Of a stretch of 64,000 nt of DNA, positions 37,447 through 48,366 are shown piece by piece. Source of the DNA: an uncultured Sphingomonadaceae bacterium (GTDB lineage: Bacteria > Pseudomonadota > Alphaproteobacteria > Sphingomonadales > Sphingomonadaceae); NCBI GenBank assembly GCA_947503245.1, contig CANNCV010000002.1, positions 248,001 through 312,000 of the forward strand. Direction: 5' to 3'. A program made the translations under genes and the position numbers. The notes under the pieces are model-generated. The model was not told the DNA's origin and made no database searches. It saw only the letters and a program-made list of their open reading frames with translations. The first letter of the stretch is position 1; every line of letters starts with the position of its first letter.

Positions 37447-37461
37447 TGGCACGGGCTTTGC
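37447..37461 (+). promoter_or_regulatory. Sigma-54 (-24/-12) promoter for the VPAP gene at 37544
   Basis: CTGGCACGGGCTTTGCTT (37446-37463) matches the sigma-54 consensus TGGCACG-N4-TTGC without a mismatch. Transcription should begin near 37473, giving a leader of about 70 bases before the ATG at 37544. Confidence 0.9.
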
Positions 37462-37543
37462 TTCTGTCCATCCAGCGAATAAATGCATAATTTCCGTGAC
37501 GATAAAATGCCTTTGTTCGACAGGAAAAACAGGGACGAAGTTT

Positions 37544-38062
37544 ATGAAAAAAATAGCAATCACAATGGCAGCAGCGGCCGCGACCGTAGCTATCGCCACA
37601 CCAGCATCTGCTGATTTGTTCACCTACACACAAACCAATGGTGACATTCTGACAGTTGATACGCACAATAACCGCGGTTCATTGGTTGGACGCAATATCA
37701 ACGCAACCTTCACTGGTGACTTTTCAGGTTTTACTGGCGGCAGCCGTCCAACTGGCCGTTTCGCGCTGGACAGCGTGAGTGGCACACGTCAATTTAACGG
37801 CGTTTCAGCGACACCCAACCCACAACATCAGCAATTCCTGATCTTTGGTCAGCGCGGCAATAGCCGTCGCACCAATCTTTGGACCAATTGGGGTGATCCG
37901 GTGATTGGCGGCGATTATATCTCGTTCATCAATTCATTTACACAATCACCATCAACACCTGTTCCTGCACCAGGCATGCTTGGTCTGTTCGGTCTGGGTC
38001 TTGCCGGTCTTGGCTTTGCTCATGGTCGCCGTAAATATAAGTCACGCAAAGCTGCGGCTTAA
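37544..38062 (+). CDS. PEP-CTERM-like (VPAP) exported protein, sigma-54 controlled
   Basis: This 172-residue protein has a signal peptide (MKKIAITMAAAAATVAIATPASA), a beta-rich mature region of about 110 residues without cysteine (LFTYTQTNGDILTVDTHNN...), and the sorting tail VPAPGMLGLFGLGLAGLG followed by HGRRKYKSRK. The ATG at 37544 has AGGGACGAAG upstream; a frame from 37496 is a mere extension. A perfect sigma-54 promoter and an upstream activator box drive it, and a strong terminator follows. I know no family for the middle domain. Together with the gene at 34691 it seems a coordinated pair. Confidence 0.82.
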   Translation: MKKIAITMAAAAATVAIATPASADLFTYTQTNGDILTVDTHNNRGSLVGRNINATFTGDFSGFTGGSRPTGRFALDSVSGTRQFNGVSATPNPQHQQFLIFGQRGNSRRTNLWTNWGDPVIGGDYISFINSFTQSPSTPVPAPGMLGLFGLGLAGLGFAHGRRKYKSRKAAA

Positions 38063-38107
38063 ATTATCGGCTTACCAGATTATCATATCTGGAAATCGCA
38101 AAATCAT

Positions 38108-38139
38108 GGGGCGTCCTAACGGGCGCCCCTTTTTGTTTT
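38108..38139 (+). terminator. Strong rho-independent terminator
   Basis: GGGGCGTCC/GGGCGCCCC forms a nine-base-pair stem (38108-38116 with 38121-38129, one G-T pair) with a four-base loop TAAC, followed by TTTTTGTTTT. It ends the VPAP gene transcript. It also lies at the very end of the converging acyl-CoA ligase gene. Confidence 0.92.
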
Positions 38140-39697
38140 AGCTGTTCTTCGCTGCATATTCCTGTCGCAATTGCGTCTTCAAAACCTTGCCAATGTGACT
38201 GCGCGGCAATTCCTGCAGCTGATGAAGGGCAGAAAGGCGCTGCGTTTTGCCCAGTTCGGCATTGGTTGCCAATAGAATTTCGTCGCAATTAAGCGTATTG
38301 CCGTCTTTGCTGACCACAAAGCCTATCGGCGTCTCTCCCCAATCGCGCGACTCCACGCCGATAACAGCAGCATCGACAACATCTTCATGCGCCATGAGAG
38401 CCTCTTCAAGGTCGCGCGGATAGATATTGAAGCCGCCTGAAATAATCATATCTTTTGATCGGCCCATCAGAATCACAAAATTGTCAGCATCAACCTGGCC
38501 AATATCCCCCATACGCTGCCAGCGATTGCCATCTTCATCATACCAGCTTGCCTCCTGCGTTTTCTCGGGCTGGTTTTGATATCCAGACATCATTGTCGGC
38601 GAACGCCCGACAAGCTCACCCATTTCACCGGCAGGCAATCGCTCGCCAGCGTCATTGATAGTAATAACCTCGCTGCCACCCCAGGGCTGTCCTACGCTGT
38701 GCAATTTATCGGGATGCTCATGCGCCAATAATACGCATACAACCCCGCCCTCTGTCATTGAATAGATTTCCACCAATCCGCCAGACATACGCTTTAAAAC
38801 TTCTGTCTTTAACTCGGCAGTAAAAGGAGCGCTGGTGCAATATTTCAGCATTAATGACGATGTGTTAAAATCATCAAAACGGTCAAAATCCATGAGCCGC
38901 TGATATTGAACCGGTACCAGCATAGTGTGCGTTGCACGGTGCTGTTCACATAATGCGCACCAGCGCGCGACATCAAATTTACGCATCAATATCGTGCTGC
39001 CACCAAAAGCAATAGTGGGGGTGAACAGCCCCAAAGTGGTGTTTGAGTAAAGCGGTGTCGACAGCAAAGTAACTTGCCCTTCTTCACCATAGCCCCCGCC
39101 GGTCTGCGCCTGCCGCCAGCGCATAAGACGTGAATGGACAATACCTTTGGGCGTGCCAGTCGTGCCACTGGAATAGATGATATTATAAGGGTCATCCGGG
39201 CCAATATCAGGGGTAATATAATTGCTCGTATCTTCCGCCATCCAGTCATACAAGGCAGGGCAATCATCCATTGCCTGATCCATCATGACATGATTAAACC
39301 GCGGCAAGGGTACGCCGCTTTCAAGCAATTCGGCCCGCTTGTTAGTATCTATGAACAGAAGGTCAGCACCGCTATCGGCCATCATTGCGGCCAGCTGTTT
39401 GGGCGTTGCAGAGGTCGTCAACGGAGCCGCACAGCCACCTGCCACAATCGCCGCGATATAGACCAGAGCATAGCGTGTTGTTGTTGTACCAAGAATGGAT
39501 ACGGCCTGCCCTTTTTTAAGACCATCAGCCTGCATTTGGGCAGCGATACGGTAAATTAAACGCTCCGCCTCTCCCCAGCTAAGCCGCTCCTCGCCATCAT
39601 CAAAAGCCATGCGTCCGGGCCGGTCTTTTGCGTGCATGGTAACCAGATCATGCAAATGACCGAATGGTTTGTTGAGATAGTCAGCAGGCGTCATCAT
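38138..39697 (-). CDS. AMP-dependent acyl-CoA synthetase/ligase
   Basis: This 519-residue adenylate-forming enzyme activates a carboxylic or fatty acid to its CoA ester. The phosphate-binding loop is IIYSSGTTGTPKGIVHS; MTEGG is the A5-type motif; the hinge GRSKDMIISGGFNIYPRDLEE and VIGVESRDWGETPIGFVV follow. The C-terminal catalytic lysine is in SHIGKVLKTQLR. Chain length and substrate are not certain; medium- or long-chain acids are likely. It is divergent from the radical SAM gene. Two in-frame ATGs overlap at the start; the first is used. Confidence 0.9.
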   Translation of the reverse strand: MMTPADYLNKPFGHLHDLVTMHAKDRPGRMAFDDGEERLSWGEAERLIYRIAAQMQADGLKKGQAVSILGTTTTRYALVYIAAIVAGGCAAPLTTSATPKQLAAMMADSGADLLFIDTNKRAELLESGVPLPRFNHVMMDQAMDDCPALYDWMAEDTSNYITPDIGPDDPYNIIYSSGTTGTPKGIVHSRLMRWRQAQTGGGYGEEGQVTLLSTPLYSNTTLGLFTPTIAFGGSTILMRKFDVARWCALCEQHRATHTMLVPVQYQRLMDFDRFDDFNTSSLMLKYCTSAPFTAELKTEVLKRMSGGLVEIYSMTEGGVVCVLLAHEHPDKLHSVGQPWGGSEVITINDAGERLPAGEMGELVGRSPTMMSGYQNQPEKTQEASWYDEDGNRWQRMGDIGQVDADNFVILMGRSKDMIISGGFNIYPRDLEEALMAHEDVVDAAVIGVESRDWGETPIGFVVSKDGNTLNCDEILLATNAELGKTQRLSALHQLQELPRSHIGKVLKTQLRQEYAAKNS

Positions 39698-39848
39698 TTG
39701 GCCTTTATCTTAGCGAAGCAGCGTTTTGCTCTTGCTTGGAAGGAAAACAATCATCATTGTTCGATCATGTTTCCAGCGAGGAATAGCAATATTCCTTATG
39801 CGCCCATATTTAGCAAGCCATCACGCACCAACCTCCGGAGAAATATAA

Positions 39849-40874
39849 GTGGAATCAATTTATTGGGTGATCAACCATGCATGCCATCGCCGGTGTAAGC
39901 ATTGCTATGACACACGCTTTCGCCCCTATGTTCGCGATGCGTTAGAGAATAAGGTGCTGGAGGCAGAAACAGCCTTTGAGGCGATCATCGACAATCTGCC
40001 GGATAAGTTGGAATTTCGTAAAGCGGATGGTGAAATGGGCAAAGGCCGCATCATCCTTGCTGGCGGCGAAGTGCTGGTCGATCCTGTTCGTGAGCGTGTA
40101 TTATACCCCATCATGGAACGGCTACAGGCAAAATATGGCGAGCGCGCGCACATCATTGTCCAGACAACCGGCGATCTGGTGACAGACAAGATACTCGACG
40201 AATTGCTGGAGCGCGGTGCCTGGCTGATTTCAGCCGCTGGTATGGATGACTATCATGTCGGCCATGAAGGCGAAAAGCGCATCCCGTTAATCGAAAAACT
40301 GCGCGCTATGTTTACCGAGCGCGGCATGGCCGAGATGCCGGAAGGCGAGCCTGTGCGGCTAAGCGGTGGTAAGCCAAGGGCTTGGTACAATCTTATCGGC
40401 GCAACCGATGATGCATGGATTGGCAAATTATGGCCGCGTGGACGGGCATGGGAAAATGGCCTGACCAAAGCGGATATGGACGATAATTTCTGCAATGCAT
40501 GGTCGGGAGGATTGAATTTCCTAAACCATGGTGAAAGCGGTTCAGAAGTGTCCATTGAACCAGATGGCAAAGTCTATCCATGCTGTTTGAAAACCGCAGC
40601 ACCATTGGGCGATCTGACGCAGGAAAAACTGGTTGATATGCTCGATGCACTAAAGGACTTACCGGCTTTGCAAGCGATTAATCGCGGTGATCCGTCCGCT
40701 ATGGGCGAAAGCCATGGCATGAGCCGCGACGCATTCATTGCCAATAGCTCGGCGCAAATGCCCAATGGCAAGACCTGTGAAAATATGTGCATTGGCTGCG
40801 ATCATTTTTTCACAAATGTGATGAGCCCTATTTTGGAAAAAGCTCAGCAAGACAGGTTGGCTATAGCGCAGTGA
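39849..40874 (+). CDS. Radical SAM protein with SPASM-like C-terminus
   Basis: This 341-residue protein uses a GTG start, with GGAG nine bases upstream. The radical SAM cluster motif C-x3-C-x2-C is at once at the N-terminus (NHACHRRCKHCYD, Cys12, 16, 19). The C-terminal part has further cysteines (FCNAW; EPDGKVYPCCLKT; CENMCIGCDHFF), a SPASM-type arrangement that may hold one or two auxiliary clusters. SPASM enzymes often modify peptides or small molecules, but no precursor peptide is visible beside it. A nucleoside transporter gene follows after ten bases, so the two are likely one operon, hinting at a nucleoside-derived substrate. Confidence 0.82.
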   Translation: MESIYWVINHACHRRCKHCYDTRFRPYVRDALENKVLEAETAFEAIIDNLPDKLEFRKADGEMGKGRIILAGGEVLVDPVRERVLYPIMERLQAKYGERAHIIVQTTGDLVTDKILDELLERGAWLISAAGMDDYHVGHEGEKRIPLIEKLRAMFTERGMAEMPEGEPVRLSGGKPRAWYNLIGATDDAWIGKLWPRGRAWENGLTKADMDDNFCNAWSGGLNFLNHGESGSEVSIEPDGKVYPCCLKTAAPLGDLTQEKLVDMLDALKDLPALQAINRGDPSAMGESHGMSRDAFIANSSAQMPNGKTCENMCIGCDHFFTNVMSPILEKAQQDRLAIAQ

Positions 40875-40884
40875 GTAAGGGCGA

Positions 40885-42144
40885 ATGACCCTATTACAGC
40901 CGCTTTTGGGTATCTGTGTTTTGGTTGCCATTGCATGGGTCTTCGCGGAAAAACGCCAAAACCTGCCATGGCGCTGGGTGGCTGGTGCGATTGCGCTCCA
41001 GCTTGTCCTTGCGCTCGTTCTGCTCCGCTTTGAGCCTGCCCGTCTGTTCCTTGCCGGCGCTGGCTCCGTGGTCACAACACTGGAACAGGCGAGCAAAGCC
41101 GGGTCATCCTATATGTTCGGCTATCTTGGCGGCGCGCCTTTACCATTTGAAACCAAGACCAATGCCAATACACTCATCATAGCGTTTGAGATTTTGCCCA
41201 TCATCCTAGTCACAGCGGCGCTTTCTGCCCTATTGTGGCATTGGCGCATATTACCGATCATCATTCAGGCCATGGGTTGGGCTTTGCGCCGGTCACTTGG
41301 CGTTAGCGGCACAGTCGGGCTTGGCACAGCCGCCAACTTCTTTTTGGGTGTCGTGGAAAGCCCGTTGGTGATCCGTGCATATATCGCCTCCATGCCGCGC
41401 TCTGACCTTTTCATGGTTATGACAGCCGGAATGGCAACGGTTTCCGGCGCAGTTCTGGTGCTTTATGCCAGTGTGATTGATGATCTGGTCCCACAGGCCG
41501 CTGGCCATATCATAACAGCCTCACTGATCTCCCTACCCGCAGCCTTGTTATTTGCGCGGATCATGGTTCCTCCTGATGAGACACAGGACCAACCCGAAAT
41601 AGAGACAGAGGCCGCGCAATCCATGCGCTATGAATCCAGCCTTGATGCCGTTGTTCAAGGCGTTGAAGATGGTTTGAAAGTGTTCTTAAGCGTGATGGCC
41701 ATGTTGATCGTCGTATTCGCTCTTATCTTTATAGCGGATACTATACTGGCCCAATTGCCCTATGTTGACAGCCAGGCCCTGAGTGTCAGTCGTATTTTTG
41801 GTTGGATATTCGCGCCGATTGTCTGGCTTTTTGGCGTTCCTTGGCAGGATGCTTTGGTCGCTGGCCAGTTGATGGGCAGCAAGGCAATTTTGAATGAATT
41901 CATCGCTTATCAGCAAATGGCACAGCTGGCCCCTGATGCCTTAAGCCCGCGCTCCATGATTATTATGACCTATGCCATGTGCGGCTTTGCAAATTTGGCC
42001 AGCATAGGTCTGCAATTGGCAACATTCTCATCACTGGCTCCAGCAAGGCGGGCAGATATTGTCTCTCTCGGCTGGCGGGCATGGCTAGCTGGCAATCTGG
42101 CCAGCGGAGCAACTGCGGCCATTGTTGCCGTCACCATTGCCTAA
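40885..42144 (+). CDS. Concentrative nucleoside transporter (CNT/NupC family)
   Basis: This 419-residue inner-membrane symporter imports nucleosides with H+ or Na+. It has three N-terminal helices, then the family core: GTAANFFLGVVESPLVIRAY, MSRSDLF-like MPRSDLFMVMTAGMATVSGAVL, ESSLDAVVQGVEDGLK, LMGSKAILNEFIAY and the final MCGFANLASIGLQLA. These include the two re-entrant hairpin regions that bind nucleoside. The start codon is preceded by a weak AAGGGCGA. It follows the radical SAM gene by ten bases. Confidence 0.93.
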   Translation: MTLLQPLLGICVLVAIAWVFAEKRQNLPWRWVAGAIALQLVLALVLLRFEPARLFLAGAGSVVTTLEQASKAGSSYMFGYLGGAPLPFETKTNANTLIIAFEILPIILVTAALSALLWHWRILPIIIQAMGWALRRSLGVSGTVGLGTAANFFLGVVESPLVIRAYIASMPRSDLFMVMTAGMATVSGAVLVLYASVIDDLVPQAAGHIITASLISLPAALLFARIMVPPDETQDQPEIETEAAQSMRYESSLDAVVQGVEDGLKVFLSVMAMLIVVFALIFIADTILAQLPYVDSQALSVSRIFGWIFAPIVWLFGVPWQDALVAGQLMGSKAILNEFIAYQQMAQLAPDALSPRSMIIMTYAMCGFANLASIGLQLATFSSLAPARRADIVSLGWRAWLAGNLASGATAAIVAVTIA

Positions 42145-42177
42145 ATTACGGCAAGCAATAAAGATGTGTCGATTGGT

Positions 42178-42852
42178 TTAACGGCGGTAGCGGCCACCAA
42201 AACACGTCATTGATCCATCACGGCTTTTTTGCGAACCCTTATACTGCCCGCCACACGCTACCCGTGTACCATCACGGCTATGCTGATAGCTGCCATATTT
42301 TCCGCCTGCGCAAATCCTGTGTCCGTCACGGCTATGTTGGTAACTGCCATATTGCCAACCACAAGCCACGTCACTGCCGTCGCGGCTATGTTGATAGCTC
42401 TTATATCGCCCGCCAGTACAAACAGTCGTGCCATCGCGGCTGTGCTGATAGGATGTATATTCACATCCGCAGCGCACTATGCTGTCAGAGATATGTTTAT
42501 AGCTTTTGGAACCCGGCTCACAAATTTTTGACTGGGATGCATTATAGTCATGCACAGCGCGCAATTGCGCCTGTTGACGCGCCAACAAAGCCGCATTTCT
42601 GCTCTCATCATAGGCTGGCACATCGTCAATATTTTGCGCATCAGAATTGGGCGCAGAAATACGGCCACCATCATTTTTCGCGCGTGATGATGCTTGCTCT
42701 TGTCTGTCTTGAGCACCTGCCTCTTGTTGCGCTCGTTCAGCCTCTAACGCTAGATTCTGCGCCTCACTCTGCTCTAGGCTCCGACTGACATTCCAATAAG
42801 CAATTGCCAAAAAGGCAATCACAGCAAGCAAGAAAATGGTCGTCCAACGCAT
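42178..42852 (-). CDS. Membrane-anchored protein with six SYQHSRDG-type 18-residue repeats
   Basis: This 224-residue protein has one N-terminal transmembrane helix (residues 4-21), a Gln/Glu/Ala-rich probable coiled coil (25-60) and a linker. About six tandem 18-residue repeats run from 116 to 222. The consensus is YxSYQHSRDGTxVACGGx. Each unit has a conserved Ser-Arg-Asp-Gly turn, aromatic positions and one or two cysteines, which suggests a beta-hairpin solenoid, perhaps disulfide-linked or metal-binding, on the periplasmic side. I do not know a family with this repeat. It stands alone between the nucleoside transporter and a two-TM protein. Confidence 0.75.
   Translation of the reverse strand: MRWTTIFLLAVIAFLAIAYWNVSRSLEQSEAQNLALEAERAQQEAGAQDRQEQASSRAKNDGGRISAPNSDAQNIDDVPAYDESRNAALLARQQAQLRAVHDYNASQSKICEPGSKSYKHISDSIVRCGCEYTSYQHSRDGTTVCTGGRYKSYQHSRDGSDVACGWQYGSYQHSRDGHRICAGGKYGSYQHSRDGTRVACGGQYKGSQKSRDGSMTCFGGRYRR
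42187..42507 (-). repeat. Tandem 54-base coding repeats
   Basis: Six imperfect 54-base units (one unit degenerate to 51 bases at the 5' end, and a last unit with KGSQKSRDG) encode the SYQHSRDG repeats. The central units share long identical tracts such as CATAGCCG(C/T)GA on the plus strand, while third positions vary. This indicates old rather than very recent duplication. Confidence 0.85.
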
Positions 42853-42960
42853 AATGCCTGTTCACTCCCTCATAACACGGACGCCATAGCCTTGCATTAT
42901 CTCTTAGGCTTCAGAGTGCCGCCCATATCGCGAAGCCCTATTTGCATATCGCGCAATATT

Positions 42961-43641
42961 TTATGTCTCTTCATATTGCTGTTCATAGGCCAATTGGTCT
43001 TTATCCAGCTTACGTTTGCGCAGCCAGCCATAGCCAGCAACTAGCATGGCAAGAACAAGCCCCAATATCAGCACAAACATATGGCTATTAGATGACCGCA
43101 GCGCAGCTTCACGCCCTTTGGCGAACACATTTACCGTAACAAAATTAGAAGCAAGTTCAGCTTTACCTGCAAATGCTTTGGCAGCATCGCGATTGCCGCC
43201 GGCTTCCAACCGGCCATTAAGCAAAAATATCGCGCCTGCTGGGCCTGCGCCTTGGGCAAGTTGAAACAATTCATCGTCGCTAATGAATCCATCAATCTGC
43301 ATCACAGCTGGTGCTGGCTGCGAAAGATCCTCAGCATCTGCAGGATAGAGCGGCATGAACAATTTGCGGCTACGCTCTCGTCCTCTTTTGGTGGTTACCC
43401 AATCAATCATCATGTTAACATTGCCCTGCGCCCGGACAACAACCTCATCATAATCATTGCTGGTTTCGCCGCTCACGATAGCTTCAATGCCAACTTCTTC
43501 TGGCGCAGCATGCGATAGTGCGGCCTTACGTTCCATATCGGTTGTATAGCTGGCATATGCCACAAAAATACCGCCAGCCAGCAACAAAGGCGATACGATA
43601 AAATACACCAATGGCGGTAACTTAAACAAACGAAAAAGCAT
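42961..43641 (-). CDS. Hypothetical protein with two terminal transmembrane helices
   Basis: This 226-residue protein has helix 1 at about 10-30 (PLVYFIVSPLLLAGGIFVAY) and helix 2 at about 187-207 (FVLILGLVLAMLVAGYGWL), followed by a basic and then acidic tail (KRKLDKDQLAYEQQYEET). The loop of about 155 residues between them would be periplasmic. It contains VEAIVSGETSNDYDEVV-like beta strands (here IEAIVSGETSNDYDEVVVRA) and no cysteine. I recognise no family. It lies divergent from gyrB across a 316-base spacer. Confidence 0.65.
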   Translation of the reverse strand: MLFRLFKLPPLVYFIVSPLLLAGGIFVAYASYTTDMERKAALSHAAPEEVGIEAIVSGETSNDYDEVVVRAQGNVNMMIDWVTTKRGRERSRKLFMPLYPADAEDLSQPAPAVMQIDGFISDDELFQLAQGAGPAGAIFLLNGRLEAGGNRDAAKAFAGKAELASNFVTVNVFAKGREAALRSSNSHMFVLILGLVLAMLVAGYGWLRKRKLDKDQLAYEQQYEET

Positions 43642-46498
<2,857 letters not shown>

Positions 46499-46625
46499 TA
46501 CTAGCCGGCGATGTTGAAGGTGTTTGCTAATAGTCTCGAAATGCAGTCTGACCAAAAGCATTAGAAGACTATATAGACTAAATACATTGCCTTGCATCCC
46601 CCATATCACGCGCTAAACCCTTGCT

Positions 46626-48353
46626 ATGTCTGGTGCCAATGCTCTTCTCACCATCATATCCTGCGTGTTTTTCATGGGGATTGTCGCTTATGTAAGCTGG
46701 CGTAAGACGCGCGGTGAGGTTGACAGCAAGGACGGGTATTTTCTGGCTGGGCGCGGCCTTGGCGCGACTTTTATTGCCGGTTCATTATTGCTCACCAACC
46801 TATCGGCTGAACAGCTGATTGGCCTTAATGGCTCTGCCTATCGCTTCAACATGACCAGCATGGCATGGGAAGTCACAGCCGCTGTGGCGACCATTGCCAT
46901 GGCGCTCATCTTTTTGCCGCGTTATCTGGCGGGGGCTTTTACCACCCTGCCCGAATTTCTGGCCAGCCGCTTTGACGAAGATGTGCGCCGGCTCTCCGTG
47001 CTGCTCTTCATGCTGGGCTATGGGCTGATCACTATACCGTCGGTGCTTTATTCCGGCTCCCTTGCGGTCATTCAGCTTTTTGATCTGCCCAGTGCATTGG
47101 GGTTGGAATATTTCCCGACCCTCATCATCACCATTATCGGCATCGGTTTTATCGGTTCGCTTTATGCTATATTTGGCGGACTGAAAGCCGTTGCGGTGTC
47201 GGATACATTAAATGGTATTGGCTTGCTGATCATCGGCGTGCTGGTGCCGGTTCTGGGCCTGATGGCGCTGGGCGGAGGGGATTTTGGCGCTGGCATGGAG
47301 CGGCTATTGACCGATCATCCGGACAAGCTGAACGCCATTGGCGCAAGCGATGCCCCCACCCCCTTTGGCACGCTATTTACCGGCATGATTTTTGCCAATT
47401 TATTCTATTGGTGCACCAACCAATATGTCATTCAGCGCACATTGGGCGCAGCATCACTGGCCGAGGGGCAAAAGGGTGTGCTCTTCTCTGGCTTTTTCAA
47501 GCTGCTGGTGCCGTTTATGATGATGATCCCGGGCGTAATCGCCTTTCATCTTTATGGCCCGGGCCTCTCCAGTTTTGATCAGGCTTACCCGCAGCTGATC
47601 CGCGATGTCTTGCCGATATGGATGGCCGGCTTTTTTCTCGCAGTGCTGTTGGGCGCGGTGTTTAGTTCGTTCAATTCTTTGCTCAACAGCGCGGCCACTC
47701 TGTTCGCGCTCGATATCTATGCGCCGATGTGCAAAAATCCGCCAAGTGAACAGTCACTGGTGAGGACTGCAAAGCTGGCCAGCCTTGTGATCGCGCTTAT
47801 CTCCTTTTGCATCGCGCCCTTGCTCTATTTCTCGCCCGATGGATTGTGGCAAGTGATCCGCAAATTTACCGGCTTTTATAATATTCCCACCATCGTCATT
47901 GTGATTGTCGGGCTGTTCACTGCCCGTGTGCCTGCTCTGGCGGCCAAGCTGGTGATTATATTTCATGTCATCACCTATGCCTTGCTGCGCTTTGTTTATG
48001 ATGATGTGATAACGCTGCATTTCATCCACCAATATGCGGTGCTGTTTGTGATAGAGGTTGGCATCATGCTGGCGTGCGGCGCACTCGCCCCGCGCGCAAC
48101 CGCATGGACATTCACTCGCAATGAACAGGTTGACCTCACGCCTTGGCCCTATGCGCGGCCCTTAGCGATAACGCTCTTTTCCTGTATGGTCGCGCTCTAT
48201 CTGCTCTTTTCCCCCATAGGGCTAGCACGCAGCGGGGCATTTGGGTCCATATTCTATGTCTGCAATGCCGCCCTGTTGGTCGGCAATGTAATTATCTGGT
48301 TTATGGTTGGGCAGCGCGAGCGGAGAAACGCCCTTCGACAAGCTCAGGGCTAG
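46626..48353 (+). CDS. Sodium:solute symporter (SSS family), likely sugar
   Basis: This 575-residue membrane transporter has about 14 helices of the SLC5/SglT type. Signs are KDGYFLAGRGLGATFIAGSLLLTNLSAEQLIG, here read as two parts (KDGYFLAGRGL; LLTNLSAEQLIG), IFGGLKAVAVSDTLNG, FYWCTNQYVIQRTLG and FSSFNSLLNSAATLFALDIY. Next to it are an aldo/keto reductase, a Gfo/Idh/MocA dehydrogenase and a GH42 galactosidase, so a sugar or sugar acid is the probable substrate. The last residues (ALRQAQG) and the stop codon are supplied by a dispersed repeat element at 48331-48356, so the original C-terminus has been altered. Confidence 0.9.
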   Translation: MSGANALLTIISCVFFMGIVAYVSWRKTRGEVDSKDGYFLAGRGLGATFIAGSLLLTNLSAEQLIGLNGSAYRFNMTSMAWEVTAAVATIAMALIFLPRYLAGAFTTLPEFLASRFDEDVRRLSVLLFMLGYGLITIPSVLYSGSLAVIQLFDLPSALGLEYFPTLIITIIGIGFIGSLYAIFGGLKAVAVSDTLNGIGLLIIGVLVPVLGLMALGGGDFGAGMERLLTDHPDKLNAIGASDAPTPFGTLFTGMIFANLFYWCTNQYVIQRTLGAASLAEGQKGVLFSGFFKLLVPFMMMIPGVIAFHLYGPGLSSFDQAYPQLIRDVLPIWMAGFFLAVLLGAVFSSFNSLLNSAATLFALDIYAPMCKNPPSEQSLVRTAKLASLVIALISFCIAPLLYFSPDGLWQVIRKFTGFYNIPTIVIVIVGLFTARVPALAAKLVIIFHVITYALLRFVYDDVITLHFIHQYAVLFVIEVGIMLACGALAPRATAWTFTRNEQVDLTPWPYARPLAITLFSCMVALYLLFSPIGLARSGAFGSIFYVCNAALLVGNVIIWFMVGQRERRNALRQAQG

Positions 48354-48356
48354 CGG
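48331..48356. repeat. Dispersed REP-like element CCCTTCGACAAGCTCAGGG
   Basis: The 19-base core CCCTTCGACAAGCTCAGGG has self-complementary ends (CCCT/AGGG) and continues as CTAGCGG. Cores of this kind occur many times in sphingomonad and related genomes, usually between genes. Here it reads into the symporter gene and gives its last codons and stop. A degenerate second copy is at 57088-57118. Confidence 0.75.
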
Positions 48357-48366
48357 ATTTGGGTGG

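Larger units (their letters stand above)
37216..37543. promoter_or_regulatory. Divergent control region between PrsT copy 2 and VPAP gene
   Basis: This 328-base AT-rich spacer is not coding. It holds an inverted repeat GTGAAAA-N11-TTTTCAC (37357-37381), the overlapping upstream box (37366-37382) and the sigma-54 promoter (37447-37461), all pointing to the plus-strand gene. The left part, next to PrsT copy 2, must contain that gene's promoter, but I cannot assign it. Confidence 0.6.
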
